Source: Mugil cephalus
Taxonomy: Eukaryota > Chordata > Actinopteri > Mugiliformes > Mugilidae
DNA: 64,000 bases
Reading direction: 5' to 3'
Assembly: GCF_022458985.1 (NCBI RefSeq)
Contig: NC_061774.1
Coordinates: forward strand, 11,212,616 to 11,276,615
Part shown: positions 10,481-24,007 of the stretch, in pieces
Numbering within the stretch: the first letter of the stretch is position 1
Layout: every line of letters starts with the position of its first letter
The notes under the pieces: model-generated
Database searches by the model: none
What the model was told of the DNA's origin: nothing
The model's input: only the letters and a program-made list of their open reading frames with translations
Position numbers and translations under genes: made by a program

Positions 10481-13400
10481 CGCACCACCAAAACCCCCGT
10501 TTACCCTGAACGCAGTCACATACCGGCGGCTAAGGGCTCTTTCATCGCAACATTTTTTTTTAAATTAACCTGTCATATAGATTTAAAACTGCACTGTTCT
10601 GAGTGTTTTTTCCCAGAAACTTTTAAATTGTTGCGTTCCTAGGGGGAAAACATTTTAATATTTATACCGTGGTTTTGTCTAACCAACCTATGCAAAACTG
10701 TTAGTAGTAAAAGGGAAGCTGTTAGCAACTTTAGCTAAATTAGAAATAAAAGAAAAAATAAAGGGCACCCCTTTGGTCCTTATCGCCTTAATCCCAATCT
10801 GGGTTTTGGGATTTCTTGCACTAATAAAATTGAATACGGCTCTCGTGTTTAGCTAAAACAAAAAAGTTGCTCCTTCCACGCTTGTTTTTTTCATTTTGTG
10901 ACGATTTGTCCGCCGGTTTTTTCCGGCCCTGTGTCAGTTTCCTCGTTTCCCTTCCTGCCCTTCACCAGACCCGCAACGTAAAAAGAACTTCGAGTCAAAA
11001 GGAAGCACCCCTTGGTGTCTTATGCTCTTAATATCTCTCTGAAAAATTCTTTTTTGTCCCACTTTCAATGGAAAAAAAATTAAATTGATGTAGGTTTTTT
11101 AAAAAACTGTCGAGTAAAATTTAAAATTACATGGCCAGATGATGGAGCTATAAACTAATTACGCAAAAGTGTCTTGGCTCGGTTTTTTCTTTTACTTTTT
11201 AAAAACATCAGAGTTTTGTCAGAGTTTCACTTTTCCCAAAAAAAGTATTTTTCAGCTCTTTGTTTGCGTCTGATTTATTTTCATTTTACAGGGGGGTGGG
11301 GGCGGAAACTACCAAACAGGGAACTCCATTTTTTTTTTTTAAAAAAAAACCAAATGGTTTCTTCATTCGGTATTTCTTTGCGGAGCAGCTGTAAACTTTA
11401 AATTATGAGCCTTACGAAGAATTGTTGTGTCTTTTGCCCCATTACTACAAAACGAGCAACGGGCCCACTGCCTTTAGAGGCTGACTTTTTGGGGTGCGCA
11501 AGAGAAAAAACCCAATTTTTGGGGTCACATCAAAAGGCAAAATGTCTGAGGGGGGAAATGTGTGTAAGTGAAATTCCCTGTGGGCTAAAATCATAAAAAA
11601 TACTGACATTCACTTTGCGTCTGCCTGTTTCAAAAAACTGCTGTGTGGGAACAAAAAAAATTCGGGTGGGACATTTTTTGGACTTCTTTACGGGTTTTTA
11701 AAAAGTAAAAGGCAGTAGGATCACGCTCGTGCACGTGAGGAGCTTCATCCCACATGTCTTTTTTTCTAAAATTTTAAACAAGAACACGAGGTTGAGACGA
11801 GATGATATGTTTTTTTTTTTTTTTTTTTTTTTCCATCCTTTTTTAAAACCCTATCATGGGTTTCCAAGCAAAGACAATTTTTTTAAACCCCCAGGTAAAA
11901 ACTTTTTTTGTTTTTGGGGCCCCAACAATGATGCTTTATTTCCGAAATTTAAAACGGACTTTTTCCAAACCGGGGGCTATATGGGATACTAGCGGGAAAA
12001 GGAGTGGGGTTTCTTGGGGGGGAAAAGGGATTTCGCAGCCTATTTCAAAAATTTTCCTGGCTCTAAGCACTTCTGAAGAAAAAACACGGGTTTTCCCCCA
12101 ATGGTGTAAAAACCCAAAAGCTTGTCCCACCGCCCACATCTATTTTTGGGGTGAGTGGGCAGACGCAGCCCCCTTTCCCAGCCTGAAACCCGAAACGACT
12201 TTTTCATTTTTTAAAAAGAATGCTACGTCCTCCAAACTGGGGTAGGACAAACGATTTTTTCCAGGGCTACAAACCTTAAAAGGTGGTTGGGATGGAGTGC
12301 GTTTTGGCGGGTTTTCCCTCACCATTACGCCACTTTAAAGTAAACTCGTTTTGAGTTTCACGTTTGTTTTGGGTCCACGCAGGGGAATTAGGCTCAATTT
12401 TGGGTATAGCATTTCCCCGTTTGATTGGTGCTCAGGTACGGGTGGGGTAAACCCCTCGGAGGTGCCCTTGGGTCAAGGGGGCCCCCGTTACCGCACCGGG
12501 TGAGGCAGGGGATCGGGGGAGTCGCTGAGCGCGGCGTTGTCCCTGTGAGATCTCCCCCCGCCGCGCTTTCAGTCACGGCTGTGTCACCCAAAAAAAGGGG
12601 CCGGGTTTAAAAGGGGGGCTGAGTTTGGTCATTTATTTATTTAAATTCATGTCTTTGTTAGTTGATTTAATTTAAAGGGTTAAAAATCTTTTAAATTGCT
12701 TTGGGTTCTTTTTTAAATTTAAAGGTAAAGGTTTTTTCCTCTTTCTTTTTTTATTAAAACGTACAATGTTTAATCATTTACGTATAAAGCATTCAGACAT
12801 GTCTGGATTTAAACAAAAAAAAATTTTGGGTTGGGGATAAAAAAATTTTGATAAAAATTTTGCATTAAAAATGTTGGGTTAAAATATTCCAAAAAAAGAC
12901 TCTTTTTATCTTTTTAGCCCAAAACCCTTGGGGGTTTTCATGTTGATAAAGGGGAAAAAACCTTTTAGGGGGGTGTTTTTTTTAAATGTTTTTTTGAAAA
13001 AAAAAAAAAATTGACTTGTGTTAAGGGACAGCTATGAAATCATTTAAAAAAAATTTTAACGGCGCATCAAATTAGTCAGACCCAAAGGGAAAAAACCACT
13101 CTAAAGTGATTCGGGGCCCTGCCCATTTTAAAATTTTTTTCCCAAAATTTTGACGAAAAAGTGAAATAAACCCTCAGCCATAGCTTTGTCCTCGGGTTTA
13201 ATATGTAAACTCTGACCCCACATTCATTTTTTTCCCACCCAGGTACAAAGGGGGAAGCCCCGGAAGGAGGGGGGGCCCGGGGGGGGAGGGTTTTTTTTGG
13301 AGGGGTTCAAAGGGCCCAAAAGTGGCCACCCCCAGAGTTGTGCAAAACCATCTTGATCTAAAAAACAGAAAACCCCACCTGTTCGCGTGGGGATTGGAGA

Positions 13401-14478
13401 CAGGCTGGTGCTGGAGCAAGTGGGGAAACCCGAAAACAGCTTTGCCCGAAATCAGCTCCATCAACGGGGTGACCACGGGTATTTGTGTGTCGACAAAAAA
13501 CGACTTTTAAAATGACTTTTGACGTGATTTTTTAAAAACCTCTCCCTCTACAGGATAAATCAGGAAAAAAGGGTTCCGGGCTGAGTTTTTTGGAGTGGGT
13601 CCGTCCTTTCTTTTGTCCTTTTCCCTTTTAATTTTTTAAATCTTCTTCACTTTGATGTTTCGGGGACTAAAATTCTCTGCCCCCTAGCTTCTCAGATCAC
13701 CGGGTTGCCTTTGGGGAAACAGCCTCTGAATCCAGCTTTTCTATCGGGGGTTTTGGGGAATCAAGAAATGCGCAGAAAAACAAAAGAAGGTAATAATATC
13801 CGGCCCTGTGATTTTTTATTTCTATTTGTTTGAAAGTCCCCAACCCAAAATTTAATTCTATTTGTTTCCGTTTAATGGGGTATTTTTAGTTTGGCTAAAA
13901 TCTTTACCCCTGCTGATTTCTTAAGGGTCCCCCAAACAAATTTAAAATTTTTAAATAATGTAAAAAGCTCTTCTTTTTTTTTGAAAAAAATCGAGCAAAC
14001 TTATTTTTTCTTCAAACAATCATTTAAAAGTTTTTTTACTTTTCTTGTAGATACACCAAAAAAATTAAATTTAATGTTGCATGAAATACGCTCACAGTTT
14101 GTTGCCCAAAAGGGTTTTAAATTGATTTTGGGTGTCTTTTTTAAAAGGGTTTAAAGGCATTTGTTAAATGACTGGTTTTTTTGTTCTTTTACTTAAAAAT
14201 ATGTTTATTTTATATTTTGGTAATAAAAGGGTTTTTCATTTAATTGTTTTTTCACGGTAAATGGCTCTAAATTCCATGTCTTTTCCGATTCATTGTTTTA
14301 AAAATTTTTTCTTTACGTTGTGTCGGGAAAAACATTTTGTAAAGATGGATGTTTTTGGGGAGGTAAACTGGAGATGGCCCCCGTTTTCTCTGCTTTTCCG
14401 AGCAGAGTGATGTGTGGGGCGGGTTTGTCTTTTTTGTTAAAAAATTAACCCGGCGAAAAAAACCTCCGCGCTTTGGAA

Positions 14479-14503
14479 GCCCCCCCCCCCCCCCCCCCCC
14501 CCC
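14479..14503. repeat. Poly-C homopolymer
   Basis: An uninterrupted run of more than 20 C bases is directly visible. Such runs are rare in vertebrate DNA and here probably reflect the consensus problem of the surrounding block. Confidence 0.8.
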
Positions 14504-15889
14504 TCCCCTCTCCGGGGCCCCCTGCCCTCTAAACCGGGCCAGGCTCTCTGTGCCTCCCCTCGGCCTCTCATTACAGGCCCGTTACACCTCCATTTCCTCC
14601 ATCACTGCAGGCATTTGGGCAGGACATTCCCACAGAAAAAATCGCTGGGTTTCCCCCTGGAAATCCCATATATACATGTTTTTTATCTTTCCCCTAATTA
14701 AAATTGAGCGAAGGAAGAAATGGGGGGTGGAAGGGAATTTAAATGTAAAACCTTGGTGAAGCTGGTTTATTTTCCAGGGGGGGGGACGTCCCCTGGGGGT
14801 TTTTTGTGCGCCACAACCATCCATGTTCCTGAAATTAGCGGGGAAAAGTCTCACCCACGTTTTGCCCTTTTCCCACCCACCCTAGCAGCGTATCAAAATC
14901 CTCTTTCTGTCCCCCTGTTTGGGGGCCTTCGTCGTGTCTTTTAAATAACTGAACAATGCTGAAAAGGGGAAGAGCTTTAAACCCCGCTATTTTTCCGCCC
15001 AAAAAACTTGATGTAATAAAATGACAGGGAAAACCCCTTTCTCAGGGTTCATTTTTTATTTACTCTTTTTGGAGAAAAAAAATTTGCAAAATGTTTTGGT
15101 CTTCAAAAAGAAAAAATTCAGTTTCATCAGTCCTGCATATTACCCCCCCCCGGTGGCCATTTTTTTCCTCAGTCAGGGTTGGGGGGGGCATCATTAAGGG
15201 CCCCATGATGGAGAACAGAACGGTTTCTTCCCCTTAGTGTGGGGTCTCTCCAGCCTCCCCTCCAGGAGGGAGGGATTAAAGAAGGGGGAGCGGGCTACTA
15301 AAAGGCCCCGGCAGGGTCAAGGAACACCATTTAAAAAAGAAATGTTTTCCTGCAGTGGAGTTTGGGTTTTTACGGGAGGCATTTTATTGTCTTGTTTTTT
15401 CACAAAAACCCCACAAGCATGCCGCATTGCAGGGGCATCCCCATTATGCTATCTTTGTGTCTATAACGTTTTTTTTTATGGAGTGTTTGTGTTTGGGTGG
15501 GGCATATGTCACATATTTTTTTTGTGCAAGGGGACTGACAGCACTCAAAAGTGGAAATGCAAAATTTGAAGTGGAAAAATTAAATGAGATAACAAAATGG
15601 GAAAAAAAAAAGTATGAAAAGTAGAGACAAAAAAAGGGAAATTTGTTTTGGGGGCTGAAGGGGGAATCCCAAAAATTTAAACCGACCATAAAAAAGCAAA
15701 AAAATAAGAGATTTACAAGATTACACAGTTTTTAAAATGCATTTAAAAAATTTCATGGGCAGTTATTTCCCCTTAAAATGGGTCTTTTGTGTATGTGGAG
15801 GGGTGGTGTGGTGGTTTTGGTTTTTGTGGTGATGGTAGGTTGGGGTGGGGGGTTTTTTGTTGGGTTTTTAACGTTTTTTAAATTTTTTA

Positions 15890-15975
15890 AATTTTTGTGA
15901 AGCACTTTGGGTTTCATTTCTTTGCTTGAAAGGTGCTATATGAATAAAATTTGATTTGATTTGATTTGATTAAAT
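15890..15975 (+). mobile_element. 3' tail of a LINE/SINE-type retroelement with (TTGAT)n end
   Basis: The sequence passes from GTGAAGCACTTTGGGTTTCA through AAAGGTGCTATATGAATAAA to four TTTGA units. That layout (AAGCACTTTG...GGTGCTATA..AATAAA plus a short tandem tail) is the familiar 3' end of fish L2/related LINEs and the SINEs that share their tails. Only the tail is recognisable, because the upstream part is in corrupted sequence. Confidence 0.5.
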
Positions 15976-18900
15976 TTTTTCTGTAAAAATTTTCCCCGGG
16001 GGTCTATGGGGATTTGCTTTCCCCTTTTTGGGGGTCAGCCTCAAAAGGGGACTCGATGCACTGCAAATTTGGGCACATGGGGTTGTCGCTCAGTCCCGGG
16101 GGGAAGCTAAGGGGAAAACAATGGGAAATTTGGGGCCATGTTGTTCAGTTTTTTCCCCTGGTGTTTTGGGCGCCGTAAAGGGGGAGTAGTATACAAAAAA
16201 AATTTGTAGTTTGCTTTGTAACCTAACCCCCAGATAATCCTTTAATAAACCCCCTGTAACATATCCTTGTTCAAACTTTAGAGAAAAAAACCAGGAACCC
16301 ATATCATTCTTGTGGAGTTTGTTTCAGGGAAGACAGCTGACTCATTCATTTCTACAAGGGAAAAAAAGCTGGGTCTTGATAATGTATCTGTTTTCAAGGA
16401 GGCCCCGGTTTAAAATTAATCAAGTCAAGTTTTTTTCTTTTTATATAGCCCAAAGTTACCCAAAACACCCGTGTTTCAAAGGGGTATCAGAATCAGATTT
16501 GTTGGCTTGGGGGGGGGAGTGAAAATTTCCTTCAGCCTCCCGGGGATGTTTTTGTCCCGGAGAGCTTGGCCCGCTTTTTCATTTACATTTGACCTTACTG
16601 TTCACTTAGGGGAAGGGGAAATGCTCTGTTTTGTGCCAGCTGCTCTTTTTTTTGACCAAAACATTGGCAGTTATTTTATTTGTGGGGCAACACTAGGGGT
16701 ATCAATTTTCGTGTTTGACCCGTTACGGTGTCGAAACACGGAGATCCCCCTTATGTTTTATAAGTTCTTCCCCATCTCTGCCTCGTTTCCCCAAAAGATT
16801 GGGTTTTTTAAAAAAGACACCCCAAAAAGCTTTGTTTCTTAAAATGCCCCAACAGTAACATTTTTTAAATTTTAACGGGCTTTATGTTCAGTGAGTGATT
16901 TGGCCCCCAAATAACCACAGTCCAGGTCCTTTATATCAAAGGGTTCCCTGTAACCCCCTTCTACCCTCCCCCCTTTTTTTCCCCTGTCTTTTTCTCAACC
17001 CCTCTTTCCCCTTTACTTGTTTTATGTGCTGGGGCTGTTGGGGCGGTGATTTGAGCTTTTTCTTTTGTTCCTTTTTAGTTAATTTTTTTTCTTTAAAAAA
17101 ATTTTACAAACCCCCCACCAGGTGGGTTCCAACCCTTCTGCCTTTTAAATTTTTTACCCCGCTGTGTTTTTAACTTGAGAATGTCTCCATTGGGTTTTTT
17201 GAATAAAGGCAAAATCAGTCCCCTTTTTCCCCTTTTTTTTTTATGGAACCGATAAAAAAAATTTTTTCCCCCTCCTGCCCGCTGTAAAACAATTTGGGAC
17301 GTTCCAAAAGTGCCCCGCTTCTTCTTCAACCCCTTTTTACTCTTTGTTATTTTTTAAAATTCTGATATAAGTGATTTTTAACAGTTAAAAAATTTTTGGA
17401 TGCCCTGCCCCGTTTTTTTTCCCCCTTTTGGGGTTTCCCCTAAATTGAATATTAAAATTTTTCCCGTTTTTTAAATCCCAATAGGGGATGTAATTTTTAT
17501 TTTATTTGTGGGCTTTTTTTTCCCATTCAATTGGTCCCACAAAAGATGTTTTTTAAAGTTTTTTCCCTTTTCCGGGGAATTTAATGAGAAAACCCCCTGT
17601 GGGCAAAACTCTTTTTTTGGGGGCCCCTTAACCTAAAAACTTTGGGGAACCCTTTAAAATGAAATTGTAAAAACCTTTTTTTACCCGGGGGGATTTTGGT
17701 TTTGTTGGGGGGGAAATTTTTTTTTTTTTTTAAATTTTACACGGGGGGGGGGGACAGAAACTCTTTTTAAAAAATGGGGTTTGTGGGTGGGTGAGGGGGG
17801 GTTCAATTAAAAAAGGGGCTTTTTTTTTAGGGGGGTGCCCCTGGGGGGGGGGGTTTTTTTGGTACAATTTCAAATAGGGGAAACGGAAAGAAATGTTTTC
17901 TTGGTGAAATTTCCAAAATTAAAAAAATTTTAAAAATTCCTTTTTTTCTTGGGTAGAATCCCCAAACTAAAAGTTAAAGTTTTTTCAAACAACCCCCCCA
18001 AAAATTAAAAGGGTTTTTAAAAATGGGGATTTTTCCCAATCTGTGGAAACCGGCCCCCATAAAAAAGGGGTTTTAAAATCCCCCTTTTTTTGACATTAAA
18101 AAAATTTACTTTAATTTAAAGGGGGTGGGGGTTTTTTTCCAAAACCCTTTTTTTTAAAAGGCCGGTTTTAAGTAAATCAAATAGTCCAACCCAAAAGGGG
18201 GCAAAAAAAAATTTTTCCCTTTTTTTTTGGGGAACAAGGGAATAATAAATTTAAAATAAAAAATTTTCAATTTTTATTTTATTTTTTTTTTTGAAAAAAA
18301 ATTTTGGGGGTTTTCCTTTTTTTAATTTAAAAAAACCCCCCAAAAAAACAAAAAAGGCCTTTAAATTTTTTTTTTTTTTTTACCTTTTTTTTTAAAAAAA
18401 AAAGGAATTTTTTTATTAAATTTGAAAATTTTGTAAAACCCCAATTTTAAAGGAAGCCCCACAAGCAATTTTTTTAAAGTTTTAAAGACAATTAGCCTTT
18501 TTGTGGGTTTGAATTTTTCACAAATGGGGGGGATTGCAGGGGGCCCCTTTCCTTGGGTGTTGTGTCCTGGGGGGGGTGTGCCCGGAATTTGTGACAACCG
18601 GCCCCTTTGGCGGGATGGGATGCCCCTAAAGAACGCCAAAGGAACTTCTTTACTGGGGGGCATACCGGGGCCCCCCCTGGTTGGGGGGTTAAAGGGGGTT
18701 GGGGGCAAACCCTTTTAAAGGGGGGTTTTTTTGGGAACAATTTAAAAAATTTTGTTGGGGGGTTAAATTTTTTTTTTAGGGGGGGGGTTTTTACCACCTT
18801 TTAAAGCTTTTTTTTCCCTTGGGGCCCCCGCATTAACAAAGCTGACCGAAAAGGGTCAGGTTTTGGGAAACTTTTGGGGTTTTAAAAAAAAGTGGAAACT

Positions 18901-19439
18901 TTGGGAAGGCACTGGTTTTAGTTTTTTTTTTGTAAACTTGTATATCAATTTAATTTTAATTTTTAATTCCTGTTTCCTTGTATGAATGAAGTTACCTATT
19001 ACAGATGCGGGAAAAGATGCTGTTTTTTTAAGCACATTAAATTTCTTTACCTAAACACCAAACTCATTTTTTGAAATGCAAATAATGAATCTGTTAGTAA
19101 GTCAGTGTGTGTGGTCTGTGGGGGTTGTGTGTGTGTGGTGTTGTGTGTGTTTTTTGTGGTGTTTTGTTGTGTGTTGTGGTCTTTCAGGTTTTACTGTCTG
19201 TCTGCCGGGGTATTGCCCATGTTCAAAGACAAAATCTTTTGTTTAAATTTAGGGGGGTTTTTTAAAAATACTGGTTCTTTTCCCTTTTTCTAAATACGCA
19301 GCATTTCCTCATTCTTCTGGATGGAGCAACAATAAACCTGAAACAGAGGAGGGAAGAAAAGCTTATCTTTTTATATTACGACCCCTAATAAGGGTTTTTG
19401 CTTCCCTTTAAGGGAACCCCCACAAAGGGGGAAAATTTC

Positions 19440-21430
19440 TCAGCGGGACTTAAAAAAGTTTGCCCCAAGGTTGATGAGCACGTGCTGGACAAACGGAGGT
19501 TTAAAAAGAGTCAAAATTGGGAAACAAACCGGACCAAAGGAGCTCGCGGATCTGGGCCAAACGCTGGGAAAAATGTCTGTTTCCCCACGAGTTTTTTTCC
19601 CTAAGGGGGAGGGCGACCCCATGTTGCCTCTCTACTATCTGGACACCTGCTGAAAAAAGCTTTCCAAAGAGAGGGTAAAGGAAAAAAAACAGAGAGGCGT
19701 ACTGAGCAGGAAGTGCAGAAAACTGATGGGGCCCCAAAAAAAATAAATAAAATTTAAATTTTCAAATGGTCTGTTAATGGGACTGACCCCCTTTTTGGGG
19801 GTTGTTTTAAAATTGGGGTTTGCAACTCTGTTACCACTGGCAGGAAGTTTTCAATTAATATAAAGGGATGTACACTTTTCACCCGCAAAGGTCAATCAAA
19901 AAGGGGAATTTAAAAATATAATTTTTGTTTCTTTTTGGGGGGAAATTTAAAAAAAATACAAATTTAGCATTTTTGGGGGTTTTCCCGGAAATTTTAGGCA
20001 GGGTTTTAAAGGAGAGCTCCCTGGAAACTACGCTGTTTCTGTACAAAAATGGGAAAAAAGGGGCACTGTAAGAAACTTTTAAAAAGAAAATTTTTTCCCT
20101 GAATAAAGTAACAAGATGAATTTGGGGCGAGGAAGTAGTTTTTAATGGGGAAAACGGGGAATTGAGTTTTTTTTTTTTGTTTTTGTTTTTTTTGTTTTTT
20201 TTTTTTTGTCCCGTTTCACGGGAAAAGCTGGACCTGGAGCAGCTCAAAGTCCAGGGAGTTGGAACTCCGTACCAAAAGAAGGGCACCAAACCATCTTCAC
20301 TCTCATCCTGCCCACGGAGGAGGTGCAAACTAAAGGTCTGTTCCACCAAGACGGCTCTCACTCACCTGATTTTAGCCACAGATACAAATTGTTAAAAAAT
20401 ACTGCAGCATTGTTTTAAATGATGTGTTACTTCAAGCGCTAAAATAGTTGTCACATACTCTTTGTCCCGTGTGACTGTTTTCAGGGTGGAAAAATGCTGA
20501 AAAAAGGAAGGGGGGTGGAGGGTTTTCATCCTGACCGTGGTCAGGGGAAGCAAGGGACACGCGCAGGCCCCCAGCTCAGTTACTATTCATTTTACAGTGT
20601 TTTTGCTGGTTGCCGAAAAATTTGGATTCCCTTTTGGGAAATTTTTTCTTGGCTGCAAACGACCATAGTTAATGATCAAATGAAATTTTGCCCTTTTGTC
20701 GGTTTTGGGGGGTGAAAACACCTCTTAAAAAAATTAAAGTGCCAAAAGGGCAAAAAATTTATTTATCAAAAGGTTACAAACAAGATTGGGTTTAAAACGG
20801 TTAAATTAAAAAAGGTTGTATTTTTCAAAATAACATTTAACGGGGTTAAAAATAAAATGGTTTGACTCCGAAACCCAAAAAAAGGTTCATATTTTAAATT
20901 GAAAATGACCAGGTCATATTTTCTTAACTGAAACACATGAGTGTGATGGGAAATTTTTTTTTGAGGAGCTCTGCCTCCCTGTAGAAGGGATTCCCCCTAA
21001 GCGGGAGCTGTTGCCCCGGGGCCCGATGTTGTGCTGCAGGACTTTGATCAGGAGAGAAAAAGAAACGCTCCATCGTCGCGTCCGCCCCTCCCACGTCGAC
21101 CAACCTTCCTGCGAAATCCCGCTTCAGGTGGCGTCTCCTCCAAAGGCCACCAAAAAACAAGGGCCCGGGGGTTTTAGATTGCCAGCGTACGTTTAAAAAA
21201 GAACGACTCCCCTCTTTTTAACAAGGCAGGGGAAAAAAGTGACAGACATAAAGGGGTTAATACCTTACATGGTTACAAAGTGTCATTTTTTTTCTTTTTA
21301 ATCTTTGCAGATGTTTCTTTGACGTGACCCCACAGGAGGTGAGCAGATGGGTGGAGGCGAAACCCGAGTATGGAGGCATATCCGCGCCCATCCCCCTTTG
21401 CCAACAGCTACGCGCTTTCCCCTAAGGGAG
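19440..21430 (+). other. Cluster of coding-like islands inside the corrupted block, gene not identified
   Basis: Four GC-richer patches look like damaged exons. They are: about 19440-19655 (open as KELADLGQTLGKMSVSPR); about 20215-20365 (KLDLEQLKVQGVGTPYQK, then a second frame TIFTLILPTEEVQTKGLFH); about 20970-21185 (one frame reads DVVLQDFDQERKRNAPSSR followed by a Pro/Arg-rich stretch); and about 21310-21425, after a cag acceptor (DVTPQEVSRWVEAKPEYGG). All read best on the plus strand and the frame shifts within islands. I recognise no family and cannot say whether they belong to one gene. Confidence 0.3.
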
Positions 21431-23674
21431 CCGGGGCCCCAGGTTGAACCCCTCCATAAACCCCAAACCTTGAAAAGTTCCCCCTAAAAAGAAAAAAACA
21501 TTGGGGGTTGAAAAATAGGAAAATGAATCACACACAAAATACTTTTTATAAAGTTTTATTGTTTTCCCTCTAAACCGGGGCCCCCCCCCCCTATAAAATT
21601 TGGCGCCTTTGAGGGTTATCTGGGCACCTGTTTTATAGGGAGGGTTTTGAAAAAATATTGCATATGGGGCAGGGTCCACGGGGCAGGGATGAAAAAAAAA
21701 TAACCCGAATGTGTTAACGCCCCAAAACAAAAAAAATGAATTTTTTTAATTAAAAATTTTCTCGGGGGCCCGTTGTTACTTTTTTTTCAGTGTATTTTAA
21801 ATTTTCGAACACTCCTTTATGTTTCAGGGGGGGTGTCATGAAGAACACAGGGGTGGGCCCCCCACAAAGTTAGGGTTCGTCATTTTAAAATGGAGAAGCC
21901 GGGGAAGTCCTGCTGCATTGTTTTAATGTCTGGAGCACCCAAAAGAAGTCACTGCTTTTCTTTTTACTTATCACCCTTTTAAATTATCCAAACCTGAATC
22001 TGGAATAAAAAGTTCTTTATACGGGGCTGTGTTTAAAAGTAGCGTAAATCTGCCGATGTGGGAAAATTTTGTAATTCCATTTCATTTTAAAATTTTATTC
22101 ATTCGTTCGGATTTACTTATTTAGCGTCAATAAAAACAAAAAATTTTCTCAAGACGCTTTACAAAAAAAACCCACCCGAAAGGGGACTCATTTTATTTCC
22201 CCTTCATTTAAATTCCTAAATGCTTTATACATGTAAAAATTTTCTCAGATCCCGCCCGGGCAGGAAACAAAAAATTTCACCCTTTAAAAGTTAAAAACGT
22301 TTAAGGAAGCTAATGTGGGCACCTCAAAAATTTTTCTTTTGTTCTCAAAAATCATAATTTCAACATTAAAAAAAAAACAGTTAGCGTTCTCAATAAAACC
22401 TTTTTTGTAAAGACTACTTTAAACAAAGTACGTAAAATGGAAACTTTCCTTTATTCTTCCCTGCATGTGTCTTCCTCCGGTGACAATCTCCCCTTTTAAT
22501 TTATGCGGTTAAAAAATTCCTGGAAAAGGACTGAGCACATTCTCCGTCCCTAATGTTTTTCTCAGCCCTACGACACTGCATCGGTTCGTGAGGGAAACCC
22601 CCCCTTTTAGAAAAAGCACAATAGTGCGGGGCTCCTCTGAACATCTGTCATGGTTTTTTCAAAAAGAGGTCGCCCCTTTCCCCCCCCGAGTTTTCAGGGT
22701 TTAATTTACCTTTCAGATAGAAAAACACTTTCCCCGGGGACAAGTGGCTCCTATGCTGCCCCGGCCCCCAGCCCAAACCCCAGGTCCTGCCCTTTCCCGA
22801 CACGCCCGATGGGCGATGAAAAACTTTGGGGCCTGATGGGTCAGAACCTGAAACTAGGGGAGAATGACTCATCTGGTTTTGCTGTGTTCATTCGGTTTAA
22901 AAACATGTTCTTTAAGAGGGGGGGGTTTGCGAAAAGTTTGGGGGTCGCAAATTTAAATTTCTTTAAATGCACATTAACATGAATCCAACATATTTTAGTA
23001 TCTTTCACTGTCCCTACTACATTTATTTATGTTTAACCCTGGATGCACACAGGTTATTATTCTTCAAAATCTTTAAAATGAAAAGTTGTAATATTTTCAT
23101 ATTCCAGGTATTCCTCATAAAACATGTTTGTGACATGAGGCCATTTGCATTTTTATTTATTTTTTCATTAATGGTAAAGAAAATGCAGTTTTTGTATAAC
23201 TACCCCACACTCTTCCACAAGCGGGGTCAAAAATGTCCCCAAGCATTTCCTGTGGAATCTTCTATGAACCTTCAATTCTTAGCAACTGACTGCCCCACTT
23301 ACACATCTGCTGTCAGCAGCCTCATCAACCAGGGGGTCATTTTTACACAGCAACATACACGTGAGTATTATCTCCATTTATGAACCTGTTTTTCATTGAC
23401 ACATTATAATGTGTGATCAAATTAGTGATGAAATGTATGAAATGTGTGATCAGATTAGCCTACTTTGTTGTTAGCTAACAGTGTTGTATTTAGGTAGGTA
23501 ACACAGTATTGTGTGAGCTAACAGTATTGGCTAATGTTATATTAGCTAGTTTTTTGGATATGACTTATAGTTTTCTGTGCATTTCAAACATTGTTTCCTA
23601 TCTAATGTTTTTTTATTTATTTATTTATTTATCTAAAGTAACATGGCTAGGATTCCTGTGGACCTTGCCTACAA

Positions 23675-24007
23675 ATGATCCAGGACGGACAGGATGAAGA
23701 GCCCATCGGAGGCACTGACTCAGAATCTGACATCTTAGATGTAGAGGACCCAGACTATTGTCCCCCCACTGTACAAGGCCAGTCAGACACAGAGGAGTCC
23801 TCTGAAGAGGAAATGGATATTGTGTTCAACAGAATGAGCCGCAAGGGCTCTTACTGGGCAGAGTTACCTCCAAGCCAGGCTGAAACACCAAGCCACAATA
23901 TTCTAAGTAGTCGGCCAGGGCCCGCACCTGGGTTTAGTACTGTCTCCCCAGTAGATGCATGGAAGCTGTTCATATCTGATAATAGGGTTAGGGTTAGACA
24001 GCGTTAG
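23675..24007 (+). pseudogene. Truncated piggyBac transposase, N-terminal fragment
   Basis: This 110-codon frame is strongly acidic (DSESDILDVEDPDYCPP and DTEESSEEEMD), as in the N-terminal region of PGBD/piggyBac-like transposases. It ends in TVSPVDAWKLFISDN, which resembles the start of the conserved transposase domain (a D-x-W/F-x-LF motif). Immediately after this motif the frame runs into RVRVRQR and stops, so the DDD catalytic core and the C-terminal Cys-rich finger are missing. An upstream start could be supplied by splicing or read-in. The fragment is not expected to be catalytically active. Confidence 0.65.
23983..23998 (+). repeat. Telomere-like TTAGGG repeat at the transposon deletion junction
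   Basis: TAGGGTTAGGGTTAG is directly visible where recognisable transposase coding sequence ends. It may be filler introduced during break repair, or chance. Confidence 0.6.

Larger units (their letters stand above)
8650..22960. other. Homopolymer-inflated, probably mis-assembled or unpolished block
   Basis: From about 8.65 kb to 22.96 kb, runs of four or more identical bases occur in nearly every few tens of bases, for all four bases. Examples are a run of more than 20 C at about 14480-14503 and dense A/T/G/C blocks at 12.6-13.3 kb and 17.4-18.9 kb. The flanking DNA on both sides has ordinary texture. Exons running into the block (zcchc7) acquire frame breaks. This is the signature of poor consensus polishing rather than a natural repeat. 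Treat all coordinates, ORFs and motifs inside it as unreliable. No complete gene can be called here. Confidence 0.75.

Noticed and set aside
19879..20361. 160-codon minus-strand frame in the corrupted block
   Set aside because: Driven by A/T homopolymers (poly-Lys, poly-Phe). The coding-like signal in part of it reads better on the plus strand.
22967..23383. 138-codon plus-strand frame with hydrophobic stretch and a similar minus-strand frame at 24312-24506
   Set aside because: The similarity is explained by the two long inverted ends of the piggyBac-like element, not by a gene pair.
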